The notes below the pieces were generated by a model. The model was given only the letters and a program-made list of their open reading frames with translations. It was not told the origin of the DNA and searched no databases. The translations under genes were made by a program, and so were the position numbers. 64,000 nt of DNA. Source: Lelliottia amnigena (GTDB lineage: Bacteria > Pseudomonadota > Gammaproteobacteria > Enterobacterales > Enterobacteriaceae). Within the stretch, counting starts at the first letter, position 1. Each line of letters starts with the position of its first letter. This document shows, one piece after another, positions 1 through 10,947 of the stretch. The stretch spans positions 1,488,001-1,552,000 of the forward strand of contig LR134135.1 of NCBI GenBank assembly GCA_900635465.1. Direction: 5' to 3'.

Positions 1-2723
1 CCGGTGAGCAGCGTATGTCGCTGCGACAGGAGCTGGAACAGCTTCAGGCACGCACGCAGAAACTGCTGCAACGAGCGCCTGTCTGGTTAGCCGCGCAAAG
101 TAGCCTCAATCAGCTCAGTGAGCAGTGCGGTCAAGAGTTTGAATCCAGCCAGGATGTCACCGAATATCTGCAGCAGTTGCTGGAGCGCGAGCGTGAAGCG
201 ATTGTTGAACGCGATGAAGTCGGCGCGCGTAAACGTGCCATTGACGAAGAAATTGAGCGCTTAAGCCAGCCCGGCGGCGCTGAAGATTCTCGTCTCAATG
301 CGCTCGCAGAACGTTTTGGCGGCGTGCTGCTCTCTGAAATCTACGATGATGTTAGCCTGGATGATGCGCCGTACTTCTCAGCACTTTACGGCCCATCCCG
401 AAACGCCATCGTTGTGCCGGATTTGTCCCTGATTGCCGACCAGCTTGAAGGCCTGGAAGAGTGCCCGGAAGATCTCTACCTGATCGAAGGCGATCCGCAG
501 TCCTTTGATGACAGCGTCTTTAGCGTGGATGAGCTTGAAAAAGCGGTGGTGGTGAAAATTGCCGATCGTCAGTGGCGCTATTCCCGATTCCCAACGCTGC
601 CGCTGTTTGGTCGTGCCGCACGCGAAAACCGTATTGAAAGTCTGCATGCGGAGCGTGAAACGCTGTCTGAGCGCTTCGCGACGTTGTCCTTTGATGTGCA
701 GAAAACCCAGCGTTTACACCAGTCGTTCAGTCGTTTTATCGGTAGCCACGTTGCCGTCGCGTTTGAGCCCGATCCAGAAGCGGAAATCCGCAAGCTCAAC
801 ACCCGTCGCGGTGAGCTTGAGCGCGCGATAAGCCTTCATGAAAACGACAACCAGCAGAGCCGCGTTCAGTTCGAACAGGCGAAAGAGGGCGTTGCAGCGC
901 TTAACCGCATTCTGCCGCGTCTGAATCTGCTGGCCGATGAAACGCTCGCTGACCGCGTAGACGAAATCCAGGAACGCCTGGATGAAGCGCAGGAAGCCGC
1001 TCGATTTGTCCAGCAGCACGGGAATCAACTGGCGAAACTTGAGCCGGTATTATCCGTTCTGCAAAGTGACCCGGAACAGTTTGAACAGCTGAAAGAAGAC
1101 TACGCGTATTCTCAGCAGGTGCAGCGCGATGCGCGTCAGCAGGCGTTTGCACTGACCGAAGTGGTGCAGCGTCGCGCTCACTTTGGCTATAGCGACTCGG
1201 CGGAAATGCTGAGCGGTAACAGCGATCTCAACGAAAAACTGCGTCAACGTCTGGAGCAAGCGGAAACGGAACGTAGCCGCACGCGTGACGCTTTGCGCAG
1301 TCATGCGGCACAGCTGAGCCAGTATGGCCAGGTTCTGGCGTCGCTGAAAAGCTCGTTTGACACCAAAAAAGAGCTGTTAACCGACCTGCAGAAAGAGCTC
1401 CAGGATATCGGCGTGCGGGCGGACAGCGGGGCTGAAGAGCGGGCGCGTATTCGTCGTGATGAACTGCACAGCCAGTTAAGCAACAACCGCTCGCGTCGCA
1501 ATCAGCTGGAAAAAGCCCTGACGCTGTGTGAAGCGGAGATGGATAATCTCACTCGTCGCCTGCGCAAGCTGGAACGTGATTATCACGAAATGCGCGAGCA
1601 GGTTGTGACCGCTAAAGCGGGATGGTGTGCGGTGATGCGCCTGGTGAAAGACAGTGGCGTTGAGCGTCGTCTGCATCGCCGTGAGCTAGCCTATCTTTCC
1701 GGTGATGAGTTGCGTTCAATGTCGGATAAGGCATTGGGTGCGCTGCGCCCAGCGGTGGCGGACAACGAGCATCTGCGCGATGTGCTGCGCATGTCTGAAG
1801 ATCCAAAGCGCCCGGAACGCAAAATTCAGTTCTTTGTGGCGGTGTATCAGCACCTGCGTGAGCGTATTCGTCAGGATATTATCCGCACGGACGATCCGGT
1901 TGAAGCTATCGAGCAAATGGAGATCGAGCTGGGTCGTCTGACCGAAGAGCTGACGTCTCGTGAACAGAAGCTGGCGATCAGCTCTCGCAGCGTAGCGAAT
2001 ATTATCCGGAAAACGATCCAGCGCGAGCAGAACCGTATTCGGATGCTCAACCAGGGTCTGCAAAGCGTGTCGTTTGGCCAGGTGAACAGCGTGCGTTTGA
2101 ACGTGAACGTCCGCGAAGCTCACGCCACGCTGTTGGATGTACTTTCTGAGCAGCATGAGCAACACCAGGATCTGTTTAACAGCAATCGTCTGACCTTCTC
2201 TGAGGCGCTGGCGAAGCTCTATCAGCGCCTCAATCCGCAGATCGATATGGGGCAGCGTACGCCACAAACTATCGGCGAAGAGCTGCTGGATTACCGTAAC
2301 TATCTGGAAATGGAAGTTGAGGTTAACCGCGGCTCAGACGGCTGGCTGCGTGCTGAATCCGGTGCGTTGTCGACCGGGGAAGCGATCGGTACCGGGATGT
2401 CGATTCTGGTAATGGTTGTGCAGAGCTGGGAAGACGAATCGCGCCGCCTGCGAGGGAAAGATATTTCGCCTTGCCGTCTGCTGTTCCTCGATGAGGCCGC
2501 GCGACTGGATGCCCGCTCTATCGCTACGCTGTTCGAGCTGTGCGATCGTCTGGGGATGCAGCTGATTATCGCAGCACCTGAAAACATCAGTCCTGAGAAA
2601 GGCACAACGTATAAACTGGTACGTAAAGTATTCCAGAATACTGAGCATGTGCATGTGGTGGGTCTGCGCGGCTTTGCACCGCAACCGCCGGAGTCATTAC
2701 CCGAAGCAGCTGACGCGTCGTAA
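1..2723 (+). CDS. mukB: Chromosome partition protein MukB, C-terminal part (5' end outside window)
   Basis: SMC-like subunit of the MukBEF condensin that compacts and segregates the chromosome. The frame is open to the left edge, so the N-terminal ATPase half and first coiled-coil arm lie outside. What remains is about 900 residues: end of the first coiled coil, the hinge (roughly residues 80-210 of the visible part, with [12 protein letters not shown]), the long returning coiled coil, and the C-terminal head. The head carries the ABC signature ([12 protein letters not shown], near residue 783) and Walker B ([11 protein letters not shown], near residue 824). The sequence is near identical to E. 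coli MukB as I remember it. A strong terminator follows directly. Confidence 0.97.
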   Translation, partial: GEQRMSLRQELEQLQARTQKLLQRAPVWLAAQSSLNQLSEQCGQEFESSQDVTEYLQQLLEREREAIVERDEVGARKRAIDEEIERLSQPGGAEDSRLNALAERFGGVLLSEIYDDVSLDDAPYFSALYGPSRNAIVVPDLSLIADQLEGLEECPEDLYLIEGDPQSFDDSVFSVDELEKAVVVKIADRQWRYSRFPTLPLFGRAARENRIESLHAERETLSERFATLSFDVQKTQRLHQSFSRFIGSHVAVAFEPDPEAEIRKLNTRRGELERAISLHENDNQQSRVQFEQAKEGVAALNRILPRLNLLADETLADRVDEIQERLDEAQEAARFVQQHGNQLAKLEPVLSVLQSDPEQFEQLKEDYAYSQQVQRDARQQAFALTEVVQRRAHFGYSDSAEMLSGNSDLNEKLRQRLEQAETERSRTRDALRSHAAQLSQYGQVLASLKSSFDTKKELLTDLQKELQDIGVRADSGAEERARIRRDELHSQLSNNRSRRNQLEKALTLCEAEMDNLTRRLRKLERDYHEMREQVVTAKAGWCAVMRLVKDSGVERRLHRRELAYLSGDELRSMSDKALGALRPAVADNEHLRDVLRMSEDPKRPERKIQFFVAVYQHLRERIRQDIIRTDDPVEAIEQMEIELGRLTEELTSREQKLAISSRSVANIIRKTIQREQNRIRMLNQGLQSVSFGQVNSVRLNVNVREAHATLLDVLSEQHEQHQDLFNSNRLTFSEALAKLYQRLNPQIDMGQRTPQTIGEELLDYRNYLEMEVEVNRGSDGWLRAESGALSTGEAIGTGMSILVMVVQSWEDESRRLRGKDISPCRLLFLDEAARLDARSIATLFELCDRLGMQLIIAAPENISPEKGTTYKLVRKVFQNTEHVHVVGLRGFAPQPPESLPEAADAS

Positions 2724-2735
2724 GGCGCTTTGACG

Positions 2736-2767
2736 AAAAGGGCGACACTTCGGTGTCGCCCTTTTTA
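2736..2767 (+). terminator. Rho-independent terminator after mukB
   Basis: A perfect GC-rich hairpin (AAGGGCGACAC, loop TTCG, GTGTCGCCCTT) is followed by TTTATTT and begins 12 bp after the mukB stop. Confidence 0.93.
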
Positions 2768-2903
2768 TTTGTTTAACTTGTATTCCGGATTACGTTATCT
2801 TTAAACTTCTTTACATAAGGTCAGGCAACAGCGTATATGCCTTTCTATAATGTAGAAAAGCCCCGGTGTTGTGGGCAGGTCGTATGAAAACAGGGGGCAA
2901 GGG

Positions 2904-4727
2904 ATGTTGCTAAAGAAAATTCGTGGTTGTCAGCTATCAGCACTCGCTGTGTGCCTGACCGTAATATTCGCTCCACTGTTTAACGCGCAGGCCGATGAGC
3001 CTGAAGTGGTTCCGGTTGATAGCTCCGCGACGATGGGCTCGCAGCCAACTTCACTTTTACAGCCGCTGGAGCAGTCTCCCGCGACAGCCATTATGGCAGG
3101 TATTAAACCTCTGCCCGCAGGTGTCGATACCGCAGCGCTTCACCAGCAGCTGCAATCCGAGCTGCCGTCGGGCTATACACCCGCGTATATCAGCCAACTG
3201 ACATTGCTCTATGCCGCGCGCGACATGAAGCCGATGTGGGAAGATCGCACTGCCGTGCGCGCTTTCCAGCAGCAACTGGCCGAAGTGGCGATTGCGGGTT
3301 TTCAGCCGCAATTCACCGCGTGGGTTGAACTGTTGACTGACCCCGCTGTGACGGGAATGGCGCGGGATATCGTGCTTTCCGACGCCATGATGGGTTATCT
3401 CCAGTTTGTCGCCGGGATTCCGGTCAATGGCAACCGTTGGCTTTATAGCGATAAAGCGTACAAGTTGGCGACGCCTGCACTCTCTGTGATTAACCAGTGG
3501 CAATGGGCACTCGATCAGGGAACCTTACCGCGTTTTATCGCCAGCCTTGCGCCAGCACACCCGCAATATGCCACGATGCATCAGTCCTTGCTTAAGCTGG
3601 TGGCCGATACGCGACCGTGGCCACAACTGCGCGGCACCGCTACGCTGCGACCAGGCCAATGGAGCAGTGATGTGCCTGCGTTGCGTGAAATACTATTGCG
3701 TTCAGGCGCAACTGGGGCAGAACCGAAAATTGCACTCCCCGGTGATGATCCGCAAGGTGTTGTGGTGAGCCCGTCCGCGCCTGCGCCTGAAGCGAAAGCC
3801 GCGTTACCGACCGGTAAACCCGCGCCATACGATCGCGAGCTGGTGGCAGCAGTAAAAGCATTCCAGATGACGCAGGGCCTCGGGTCTGATGGCGTAATTG
3901 GCCCATCAACGCGCGACTGGCTAAATGTCTCTCCGGCGCAGCGAGCAGGAGTACTGGCACTCAATATTCAGCGTCTGAGACTCCTCCCAGGAACGCTCTC
4001 GACTGGCATTATGGTGAACATACCGGCGTATTCGCTGGTGTATTACCAGAATGGCAGTGAAGTCCTTGCGTCACGCGTTATCGTTGGGCGCCCGGATCGT
4101 AAAACGCCGATGATGAGCAGCGCGCTCAACAACGTGGTCGTCAACCCGCCATGGAACGTCCCGCCGACGCTGGCACGCAAAGATATTCTGCCGAAGTTGT
4201 GGGATGACCCTGGTTATCTTGAACGTCACGGCTATACCGTGATGCGCGGCTGGAACAGCAGCCAGACCATCGATCCGTATCAGGTTGACTGGTCAACGAT
4301 AACGCCATCAAACCTGCCATTCCGCTTCCAGCAAGCGCCGGGTGAGCGCAATTCGCTAGGCCGGTATAAATTCAATATGCCGAGCTCGGACGCGATCTAC
4401 CTGCACGATACGCCGAACCATAACTTATTCCAGAAGGATGCGCGTGCGCTGAGCTCCGGCTGTGTGCGCGTGAATAAAGCGTCTGAACTGGCAAATATGT
4501 TGTTGGGCGATGCGGGGTGGAACGACACGCGGATTTCAGACACGCTCAAAGAGGGGAATACGCGCTACGTTAATATTCGACACAATATTCCGGTTAATCT
4601 TTACTATCTGACCGCGTTTGTTGGCGAAGATGGGCGTACTCAGTATCGTACAGATATTTACAATTATGATCTCACCGCGCGATCCGGCGCACAAATTTTG
4701 TCAAAAGCTGAACAATTAATCAGGTAA
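2904..4727 (+). CDS. ldtD: L,D-transpeptidase LdtD (YcbB)
   Basis: Periplasmic L,D-transpeptidase that makes 3-3 meso-DAP crosslinks in peptidoglycan and can bypass beta-lactam-inhibited PBPs. The 607 residues have an N-terminal signal segment ending near AQADE, a peptidoglycan-binding repeat near residues 317-345 ([18 protein letters not shown]), and a YkuD catalytic domain. The domain has His501 in YLHDTPNH and the nucleophile Cys520 in [12 protein letters not shown] chose the ATG at 2904 because GGGGCAAGGG lies in front of it and MLLKKIRG matches the E. coli start; an in-frame ATG 33 bp earlier is less likely. The family length in E. coli is 615. Confidence 0.95.
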   Translation: MLLKKIRGCQLSALAVCLTVIFAPLFNAQADEPEVVPVDSSATMGSQPTSLLQPLEQSPATAIMAGIKPLPAGVDTAALHQQLQSELPSGYTPAYISQLTLLYAARDMKPMWEDRTAVRAFQQQLAEVAIAGFQPQFTAWVELLTDPAVTGMARDIVLSDAMMGYLQFVAGIPVNGNRWLYSDKAYKLATPALSVINQWQWALDQGTLPRFIASLAPAHPQYATMHQSLLKLVADTRPWPQLRGTATLRPGQWSSDVPALREILLRSGATGAEPKIALPGDDPQGVVVSPSAPAPEAKAALPTGKPAPYDRELVAAVKAFQMTQGLGSDGVIGPSTRDWLNVSPAQRAGVLALNIQRLRLLPGTLSTGIMVNIPAYSLVYYQNGSEVLASRVIVGRPDRKTPMMSSALNNVVVNPPWNVPPTLARKDILPKLWDDPGYLERHGYTVMRGWNSSQTIDPYQVDWSTITPSNLPFRFQQAPGERNSLGRYKFNMPSSDAIYLHDTPNHNLFQKDARALSSGCVRVNKASELANMLLGDAGWNDTRISDTLKEGNTRYVNIRHNIPVNLYYLTAFVGEDGRTQYRTDIYNYDLTARSGAQILSKAEQLIR

Positions 4728-4902
4728 ATGAAGTAGTTCGGGAAAATAGATTGTCGTAAGTTATGGTGAAGGTGGGGCTAAATCGCTACAAGCCCCGTCT
4801 TTACTGGGGTTGGTCGTCTTGACGCAAGCTGTTGAGCCAGTTAAGGTGCCCTTCGTGCGCTAAGCATATTTACGATAACATTGACCTGTAGACCTGATTA
4901 CC

Positions 4903-5454
4903 ATGGACAAATTTGACGCTAATCGCCGCAAACTGCTGGCGTTAGGTGGTGTTGCGCTCGGCGCTGCGGCCATCTTGCCTACGCCAGCATTTGCCACCCT
5001 CTCGACACCTCGTCCGCGTATTTTGACGTTGAATAACCTGCACACCGGTGAGTCAATTAAGGCGGAGTTTTTTGATGGCAGAGGCTATATTCAGGATGAA
5101 TTAGCAAAACTAAACCATTTTTTCCGTGACTATCGCGCGAATAAAATAAAAGCCATCGACCCAGGATTATTTGATCAGCTTTTCCGCCTTCAGGGATTGC
5201 TTGGAACGCGCAACCCCGTGCAACTCGTTTCCGGTTATCGTTCGCTCGATACCAATAATGAATTGCGAGCCCATAGCCGTGGGGTAGCTAAAAAAAGTTA
5301 TCACACGAAAGGGCAGGCGATGGATTTTCATATTGAAGGCATTTCATTAGCCAATATTCGCAAAGCCGCGTTATCTCTGCGCGCAGGTGGTGTAGGATAT
5401 TACCCACGTAGCAACTTTGTGCATATTGATACCGGGCCAAATCGGCACTGGTAA
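4903..5454 (+). CDS. mepK: Murein DD-endopeptidase MepK (YcbK)
   Basis: Peptidase M15-family hydrolase that cleaves peptidoglycan crosslinks, including the 3-3 bonds made by LdtD encoded just upstream. The 183 residues begin with a twin-arginine signal (NRRKLLALGG followed by a hydrophobic stretch), indicating Tat export. The zinc-binding residues are visible as His134 and Asp141 (YHTKGQAMDFH) and His174 (NFVHIDTG). The 175 bp gap to ldtD contains weak GC-rich inverted repeats around 4773-4810 but no convincing terminator. Confidence 0.95.
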   Translation: MDKFDANRRKLLALGGVALGAAAILPTPAFATLSTPRPRILTLNNLHTGESIKAEFFDGRGYIQDELAKLNHFFRDYRANKIKAIDPGLFDQLFRLQGLLGTRNPVQLVSGYRSLDTNNELRAHSRGVAKKSYHTKGQAMDFHIEGISLANIRKAALSLRAGGVGYYPRSNFVHIDTGPNRHW

Positions 5455-5469
5455 TAATGAAGGAGCAGT

Positions 5470-6117
5470 ATGAACTATCGTATTATTCCGGTGACTGCGT
5501 TCTCCCAGAACTGTTCGCTTATCTGGTGTGAACAAACCAAACTGGCCGCGCTTGTCGATCCCGGCGGAGATGCTGAGAAGATCAAGCAAGAAGTCGCAGC
5601 GTCCGGCGTGACGTTGATGCAGATTTTGCTAACCCATGGTCACCTTGATCATGTGGGGGCGGCGGCTGAACTGGCGCAACATTACGGTGTGCCGGTGATT
5701 GGACCGGAAAAAGAAGATGAGTTCTGGCTGCAAGGGTTGCCCGCCCAAAGCCGCATGTTTGGCCTCGATGAGTGTCTACCGTTGACACCCGATCGTTGGC
5801 TAGAAGAGGGCGAAAGCGTGAACGTCGGGAATGTGACGTTACAGATATTGCATTGCCCGGGCCACACGCCGGGGCATATCGTTTTCTTTGATGACCAATC
5901 GCGTTTGCTGATCTCAGGCGACGTGATTTTCAAAGGTGGCGTAGGACGCAGCGATTTTCCACGCGGCGATCACGGACAGTTAATTCAGTCAATTAAACAG
6001 AAGCTGTTGCCGTTGGGCGACGACGTGACGTTTATTGCGGGGCATGGACCGATGTCGACGCTGGGATATGAGCGTTTGCACAATCCGTTCCTGCAGGATG
6101 AAATGCCTGTCTGGTAA
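5470..6117 (+). CDS. gloC: Hydroxyacylglutathione hydrolase GloC (YcbL), type II glyoxalase
   Basis: Metallo-beta-lactamase-fold hydrolase that converts S-lactoylglutathione to lactate in methylglyoxal detoxification. The HxHxDH metal motif is THGHLDHVG (His56, His58, Asp60, His61), with a second ligand region HCPGHTPGH and the late GHGP. It has 215 residues, as in E. coli. It lies 15 bp after mepK with a good ribosome site (AAGGAG), so it is probably cotranscribed with it. Confidence 0.95.
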   Translation: MNYRIIPVTAFSQNCSLIWCEQTKLAALVDPGGDAEKIKQEVAASGVTLMQILLTHGHLDHVGAAAELAQHYGVPVIGPEKEDEFWLQGLPAQSRMFGLDECLPLTPDRWLEEGESVNVGNVTLQILHCPGHTPGHIVFFDDQSRLLISGDVIFKGGVGRSDFPRGDHGQLIQSIKQKLLPLGDDVTFIAGHGPMSTLGYERLHNPFLQDEMPVW

Positions 6118-6127
6118 AGCAAATAAA

Positions 6128-6155
6128 AAAGCCCGCTGAAGCGGGCTTTATTTTT
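6128..6155. terminator. Bidirectional terminator between gloC and aspC
   Basis: The perfect hairpin AAAGCCCGC-TGAA-GCGGGCTTT is flanked by A-rich sequence on the left and TATTTTT on the right. It can serve both converging genes. Confidence 0.9.
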
Positions 6156-6167
6156 ACCTATTGTCGC

Positions 6168-7358
6168 TTACAGTACTGCGACAATGGCTTCGCAAAGTGG
6201 CGCCATATTATCGGGCGTCATACCCGCAACGTTGACGCGACCAGAAGCGACAGCGTAGACACCGAACTCCTCGCGCAGACGCAGAACCTGCTCTTTGGTC
6301 AAGCCGCTAAACGAGAACATCCCGTTCTGCCTGGTAATGAAGCTGAAATCGCGATCCGCGCCTTTCTCCGCCAGCGTGTTCACGAACAGCAGACGCATAC
6401 GCTGGATACGCTGGCGCATATCGTTTAGCTCTTGTTCCCAGATGGCGCGCAGCGCGTCATTGCTGAGAATTGTCGCAACCACGGAAGCACCGTGCGCCGG
6501 TGGGTTCGAGTAGTTGGCACGAATAACGGATTTCATCTGGCTAAAGGCACGGTCAACGGTCTGCTCATCAGACGCAACCAGCGTACAGGCGCCTACGCGC
6601 TCATTGTACAGGCCAAAGTTCTTGGAATAGGAACTTGCGACAATCAGCTCCTGATGCAGCGCAGCAAAAGCGCGCAGGCCTTCAGCATCTTCTTCCAGGC
6701 CGCGAGCAAAGCCCTGATAGGCGAAATCGAACAGCGGCAGCCAGCCTTTTTCAGCAGACAGTTTTGCCAGCGTTTCCCACTGCTCAAGCGTAGGATCAAT
6801 ACCGGTTGGGTTGTGGCAGCAGCCATGGAACAGAACAACGTCACCCGCTTGCGCTTCATTCAGGCTTGCCAGCAGGCCGTCAAAATCCAGGGTGTGATTC
6901 ACCGCGTCATAATAGGCGTATTCACACACTTCCAGACCCGCGGAATTAAACACGCTTTTATGGTTCGGCCAGCTAGGATTACTTACCCAGACGCGCTTGA
7001 CAGAGGTATTTTTTGCAAGGAAATCCGCCGCGACGCGCAGTGCGCCAGTACCGCCAGGTGTTTGCGCTGTGCGAGCACGTTTATCGCTGATAATCGCGTT
7101 GCCTTTGCCAAACAGCAGTTCCTGAGTGCAATGACCAAATTCCGGAATACCATCAATGCCGAGGTAATTTTTGGTATTTTCATTTTCCAGCAGATACTGC
7201 TCGGCCTTTTTAACACTGGTCAGAACCGGTGTCTTGCCGGTCTCATCTTTATAGACACCAATCCCCAGATTAATTTTGGTCGGACGGTCATCAGCACGAA
7301 ACAGATCGGCCAGGCCCAGAATAGGGTCGGCAGGGGCAGCGGTAATGTTCTCAAACAT
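6168..7358 (-). CDS. aspC: Aspartate aminotransferase
   Basis: PLP-dependent class I aminotransferase that interconverts aspartate and oxaloacetate with glutamate and 2-oxoglutarate, in the cytoplasm. The 396 residues equal the E. coli length. The PLP lysine lies in [15 protein letters not shown], and the conserved [10 protein letters not shown] and NPSWPNH segments are present. It is monocistronic, with ompF upstream in the same direction. Confidence 0.97.
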   Translation of the reverse strand: MFENITAAPADPILGLADLFRADDRPTKINLGIGVYKDETGKTPVLTSVKKAEQYLLENENTKNYLGIDGIPEFGHCTQELLFGKGNAIISDKRARTAQTPGGTGALRVAADFLAKNTSVKRVWVSNPSWPNHKSVFNSAGLEVCEYAYYDAVNHTLDFDGLLASLNEAQAGDVVLFHGCCHNPTGIDPTLEQWETLAKLSAEKGWLPLFDFAYQGFARGLEEDAEGLRAFAALHQELIVASSYSKNFGLYNERVGACTLVASDEQTVDRAFSQMKSVIRANYSNPPAHGASVVATILSNDALRAIWEQELNDMRQRIQRMRLLFVNTLAEKGADRDFSFITRQNGMFSFSGLTKEQVLRLREEFGVYAVASGRVNVAGMTPDNMAPLCEAIVAVL

Positions 7359-7490
7359 GACGAGGTTCCATTGTGATTACAGAAGTGAAATCCGCTATCA
7401 GGTTAACGGTTGATCTACAAAATGCCAACCGTTTGCGACAAAAAGCGTGCGCCTTTTCAAAAGTCGCCATTATTTACTTTCAGGCATAAA

Positions 7491-7514
7491 AAAACAGGAC
7501 CGAAGTCCTGTTTT
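7491..7514 (-). terminator. Terminator of ompF
   Basis: The hairpin AAAACAGGAC-CGAA-GTCCTGTTTT continues into an A-run on the plus strand, which reads as a U-run for the minus-strand ompF transcript. It begins about 30 bp past the ompF stop. Confidence 0.88.
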
Positions 7515-7546
7515 CTAGGCATTTAGCAGAGAGGGCTGCTTGCTTA

Positions 7547-8653
7547 TTAGAACTGGTAAGTTACACCAACAGTTGCCTGGTTGTCAGAACCAACCCAGCT
7601 AGTGTCTGCGTCTTTGTCATCCAACAGGTTGAAACGGTAGTCACCGTATACGTTGAAGTTCTTGTTGAAGTAGTAAGTCGCGCCAGTGGTGATGTATTTA
7701 GCCAGGTCGCGGTCGCCGATACCGTTCAGGTCTTTGCCTTTAGACTGAACGTAAGATACGGAAGGACGCAGGCCGAAATCGAACTGGTACTGAGCGATAA
7801 CTTCAAAGTTCTGAGTTTTGTTAGCTACGTTGTAGAACTCACCATCGTCATTTGCGGTATTTTTCTCGCCGCTGTTACCCAGGATGCTCATGTTGCGAGT
7901 TTCTGCATACACGGTTGCCAGGTAGATGTTGTTTGCGTCGTATTTCGCGCCAACAGCCCAAGATTGAGCTTCGTCACCTTTGCCGTCTTTTTTCTGCTCA
8001 ACAGTACGGTTTGCAGTGGAGTATGCACCGATCAGACCGAAGCCTTCACCGAACTCGTAACCCAGAGACAGACCAACGCCGTCGCCATTTGCTTTATTCA
8101 GGTTGTCAGTGCGGTCGTTTTTACCCTGGTACTGAACGCCGAAGTTCAGACCATCAACCAGACCGAAGAAGTTGCTGTTACGGTAGGTCAGCAGGCCGGT
8201 AGAACGGCTGGTCATGTAGTTATCGGTATAACCGCCACCCCAGGTTTCGCCGGAGAAGGATGGAGCCATATCGGTGTAAGACTCAACATCGTAAACGATG
8301 CCGTAGTTACGACCGTAGTCCAAAGAACCTGCGTCAGAAACTTTGATACCCGCGAATGCCAGACGAGTCACGTTAGTCTGATCGCCTTCAGCAGCGCCAG
8401 CACGTGCACGATATTCCCACTGACCGTAACCAGTTACCTGATCGTTAACCTGAGTTTCGCCTTTAAAGCCAATCTGGCCGTAAGAGGAGTCAGCATTTGC
8501 GTGTTCGCCAGAAGTGGTGAAGCCATGCTCACCAACAACTTTACCGTAGAAGTCCAGTTTGTTGCCGTTTTTGTTATAGATTTCTGCAGCGTTTGCTGCA
8601 CCGGCTACCAGCAGGGCAGGGATAACCACTGCCAGGATATTGCGCTTCATCAT
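7547..8653 (-). CDS. ompF: Outer membrane general porin OmpF (OmpK35-like)
   Basis: Trimeric 16-strand porin for passive entry of small hydrophilic solutes and many antibiotics. The 368-residue product has a signal peptide (MMKRNILAVVIPALLVAGAANA), mature start AEIYNKNGNKLDFYG, the loop-3 region DYGRNYGIVYDV, and the C-terminal phenylalanine (VTYQF) needed for Bam assembly. Gene position between aspC and asnS fixes it as ompF, although the C-terminal third (NFEVIAQYQFDFGLRP, SKGKDL) reads more like OmpC. It could start at the second ATG. Confidence 0.95.
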   Translation of the reverse strand: MMKRNILAVVIPALLVAGAANAAEIYNKNGNKLDFYGKVVGEHGFTTSGEHANADSSYGQIGFKGETQVNDQVTGYGQWEYRARAGAAEGDQTNVTRLAFAGIKVSDAGSLDYGRNYGIVYDVESYTDMAPSFSGETWGGGYTDNYMTSRSTGLLTYRNSNFFGLVDGLNFGVQYQGKNDRTDNLNKANGDGVGLSLGYEFGEGFGLIGAYSTANRTVEQKKDGKGDEAQSWAVGAKYDANNIYLATVYAETRNMSILGNSGEKNTANDDGEFYNVANKTQNFEVIAQYQFDFGLRPSVSYVQSKGKDLNGIGDRDLAKYITTGATYYFNKNFNVYGDYRFNLLDDKDADTSWVGSDNQATVGVTYQF

Positions 8654-9222
8654 TATTTATTACCCTCATTGGTTTTTTTATGACACTCGCCACTGCACTC
8701 AATAAATTCTGTCAATAAATATTTCCGGAACTATTGATGAGAGTTTGGTGTCTTTATGTATCTGACAGGCATCTTTCCATTCAAAGAACCGTTTCGCTAG
8801 CCTGAAAGTGCTACAAAGATAAAGATTGGGTAACAAAAAGCAATTATGTGTAACTAAATGTGAATTTACTGGAACTTTGTGAACCACCTCAAATTTCAGA
8901 ACTGATTGCTGAATAAAAAGACTGGCGCATTGCTATATATATGAATTGCTTATGTTTAATTTTAATAAAGGCGTTTCATATCAACAGAACCTAAACAACC
9001 CTGTTTTTCTTATTGTCAGCATTGGCCGTCTGGATGTCTTTTTGTATGGTCGAAATTTGTGCTAATGCAATCAGTCGTGAGTAGACGCAATAAGAATGCG
9101 GTTTATTTTTTGTACATAGATGTTTCGTGGAAATAAAACGTAACAGCTAGAGGGATTGGCGGGGTTGCATTGAATAAACGCTGACTTTCAACTGACAATA
9201 ATTGACACTGCAGAATAAAATA
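8654..9222 (-). promoter_or_regulatory. ompF promoter, OmpR-box region and leader
   Basis: The 605 bp gap between ompF and asnS holds no gene. On the minus strand, 8654-8875 is strikingly like the E. coli ompF upstream region as I recall it. The segment with repeated TTAGTTACA / TTTTTGTTACCC elements (about 8810-8873) corresponds to the OmpR F boxes, followed by CTTTATCTTTGTAGCAC and the long AT-rich leader. The stretch before the start codon (AAAAACCAATGAGGGTAATA) is the region paired by MicF sRNA in E. coli. Beyond 8880 the sequence is AT-rich with no recognisable signal. Confidence 0.75.
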
Positions 9223-9244
9223 ACGGCCAGCAAATGCTGGCCGT
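9223..9244 (-). terminator. Terminator of asnS
   Basis: The perfect hairpin ACGGCCAGC-AAAT-GCTGGCCGT lies 14 bp after the asnS stop; on the minus strand it continues into TATTTTATT. Confidence 0.88.
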
Positions 9245-9258
9245 CATCAATGTAGTGC

Positions 9259-10659
9259 TTAGAAGCTGGCGTTACGCGGCGTTCTTGGGAATGCGATAAC
9301 GTCACGTACGTTCTGAACACCAGTGACATAGGCAATCAGACGTTCGAAGCCCAGGCCAAAGCCTGAGTGTGGCACGGTGCCGTAACGGCGAAGGTCGCGA
9401 TACCAGCTGTAATCTGCCGGATTTAGACCCATCTCTTCCATACGTGCGTCCAGCACGTCCAGACGCTCTTCACGCTGGGAGCCACCGATGATTTCACCGA
9501 TGCCAGGCGCAAGCACGTCCATTGCGGCGACGGTTTTGCCGTCTTCATTAAGGCGCATATAGAAAGCCTTAATGTCTTTAGGATAGTTTTTAACCACGAC
9601 CGGAGCTTTAAAGTGTTTCTCAGCCAGGTAACGCTCGTGCTCGGAAGACAAATCCACGCCCCAATAAACCGGGTTCTCGAATTTCTCACCACATTTTTCC
9701 AGGATAGCCACCGCATCGGTGTAATCCACCTGAGCGAAATCGGCGGAGACGAAACGCTCCAGACGTGCAACCGCATCGCTGTCTACACGCTCAGCGAAGA
9801 ATTTCATGTCATCAGCACGTTCTTCAAGTACCGCTTTGAAGACGTACTTCAGCATCGCTTCTGCCAGACCTGCCACATCGTTCAGGTTCGCGAAAGCCAC
9901 TTCTGGCTCAAGCATCCAAAACTCTGCCAGGTGACGGCTGGTGTTGGAGTTTTCCGCGCGGAACGTAGGGCCGAAGGTATAGATTTTAGACAGCGCACAG
10001 GCATAAGTTTCGCCGTTGAGCTGGCCGGATACGGTCAGGAACGCTTCTTTACCGAAGAAATCTTTGTCAAAGTCCACTTTGCCTTCTGGCGTACGCGGCA
10101 AGTTTTCAAGATCCAAAGTCGACACGCGGAACATTTCGCCCGCACCTTCAGTATCCGATGCGGTGATCAGCGGGGTGGAAACCCAGAAGTAACCCTGCTC
10201 ATCAAAGAAGCGATGCAGGGCCTGCGCCAGAGTGTGACGCACACGGGCCACGGCGCCGATCATGTTGGTACGCGGGCGCAGGTGGGCGACTTCGCGCAGA
10301 TACTCAATGCTGTGGCGTTTAGCGGCCATTGGATAGGTGTCAGGATCTTCAACCCAGCCGGTCACTTCAATTGCTGTCGCCTGCAGTTCAAAACTTTGGC
10401 CTTGACCCGGGGAAGCGACCACAACACCCGTAACAATGACGGAGCAACCGGTGGTCAGGTGCAGAACTTCGTCATTGTAATTGGGCAGAGAATTATTAAT
10501 TACGGCCTGTACAGGATCAAAGCAGGAACCGTCATAGACGGCGAGGAAGGAGATGCCAGCTTTAGAATCTCGGCGAGTACGTACCCATCCGCGCACGGTG
10601 ACTTCTTGGTCAACGGCGACGCGGCCCTGGAGTACGTCGGCTACAGGCACAACGCTCAT
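9259..10659 (-). CDS. asnS: Asparaginyl-tRNA synthetase
   Basis: Class IIb aminoacyl-tRNA synthetase that charges tRNA-Asn. The 466 residues equal the E. coli length. The N-terminal OB-fold anticodon domain contains [12 protein letters not shown]. The catalytic domain shows motif 2 ([21 protein letters not shown], residues about 215-235) and motif 3 ([15 protein letters not shown]) near the C-terminus. It is essential and monocistronic. Confidence 0.97.
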   Translation of the reverse strand: MSVVPVADVLQGRVAVDQEVTVRGWVRTRRDSKAGISFLAVYDGSCFDPVQAVINNSLPNYNDEVLHLTTGCSVIVTGVVVASPGQGQSFELQATAIEVTGWVEDPDTYPMAAKRHSIEYLREVAHLRPRTNMIGAVARVRHTLAQALHRFFDEQGYFWVSTPLITASDTEGAGEMFRVSTLDLENLPRTPEGKVDFDKDFFGKEAFLTVSGQLNGETYACALSKIYTFGPTFRAENSNTSRHLAEFWMLEPEVAFANLNDVAGLAEAMLKYVFKAVLEERADDMKFFAERVDSDAVARLERFVSADFAQVDYTDAVAILEKCGEKFENPVYWGVDLSSEHERYLAEKHFKAPVVVKNYPKDIKAFYMRLNEDGKTVAAMDVLAPGIGEIIGGSQREERLDVLDARMEEMGLNPADYSWYRDLRRYGTVPHSGFGLGFERLIAYVTGVQNVRDVIAFPRTPRNASF

Positions 10660-10700
10660 AATAATCTCTCTGTTAATAGTCGGAAAAAATACCCGTCAAA

Positions 10701-10798
10701 CTTCAGGTTGCATGTGCGTTGGCTGCGCTCGTTCACCCCAATCACTTACTTATGTAAGGTAAGGGGGAATTCACTCGCTTATCGCCTTCCTGCAACCC
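10701..10798. repeat. Imperfect palindromic intergenic repeat (about 100 bp)
   Basis: Between asnS and pncB the sequence begins CTTCAGGTTGCATG and ends CCTTCCTGCAACCC. Its middle has partly complementary arms (GCGCTCGTTCACCCC against GGGGGAATTCACTCGC) around a core CTTACTTATGTAAG. This has the form of a dispersed palindromic element able to fold into one long stem. I recall similar sequences in other enterobacterial intergenic regions but cannot name the family with certainty. Confidence 0.5.
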
Positions 10799-10947
10799 TC
10801 ATTATTTAGGGCATAGACACATGTCCGCCCATATAGGGGGGATATCTATGTTACCTGGCATCCGCCATCAGACAAGTAGATTTCGCAGAGAAACGAGAAG
10901 AAATGAGAAAAAAACGAGGCTAGGGGGCCAGGAACGCCCCCAATGGA

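Noticed and set aside
1716..2267. 183-codon minus-strand frame inside mukB
   Set aside because: Shadow of the mukB frame, without ribosome site or family resemblance; mukB is certain here.
6432..7376. 314-codon plus-strand frame over aspC
   Set aside because: Antisense shadow of a well-recognised gene, a common effect of GC-rich codon use.
9613..10809. 398-codon plus-strand frame over asnS and the palindromic repeat
   Set aside because: Antisense shadow of asnS; composition and wording are not protein-like.
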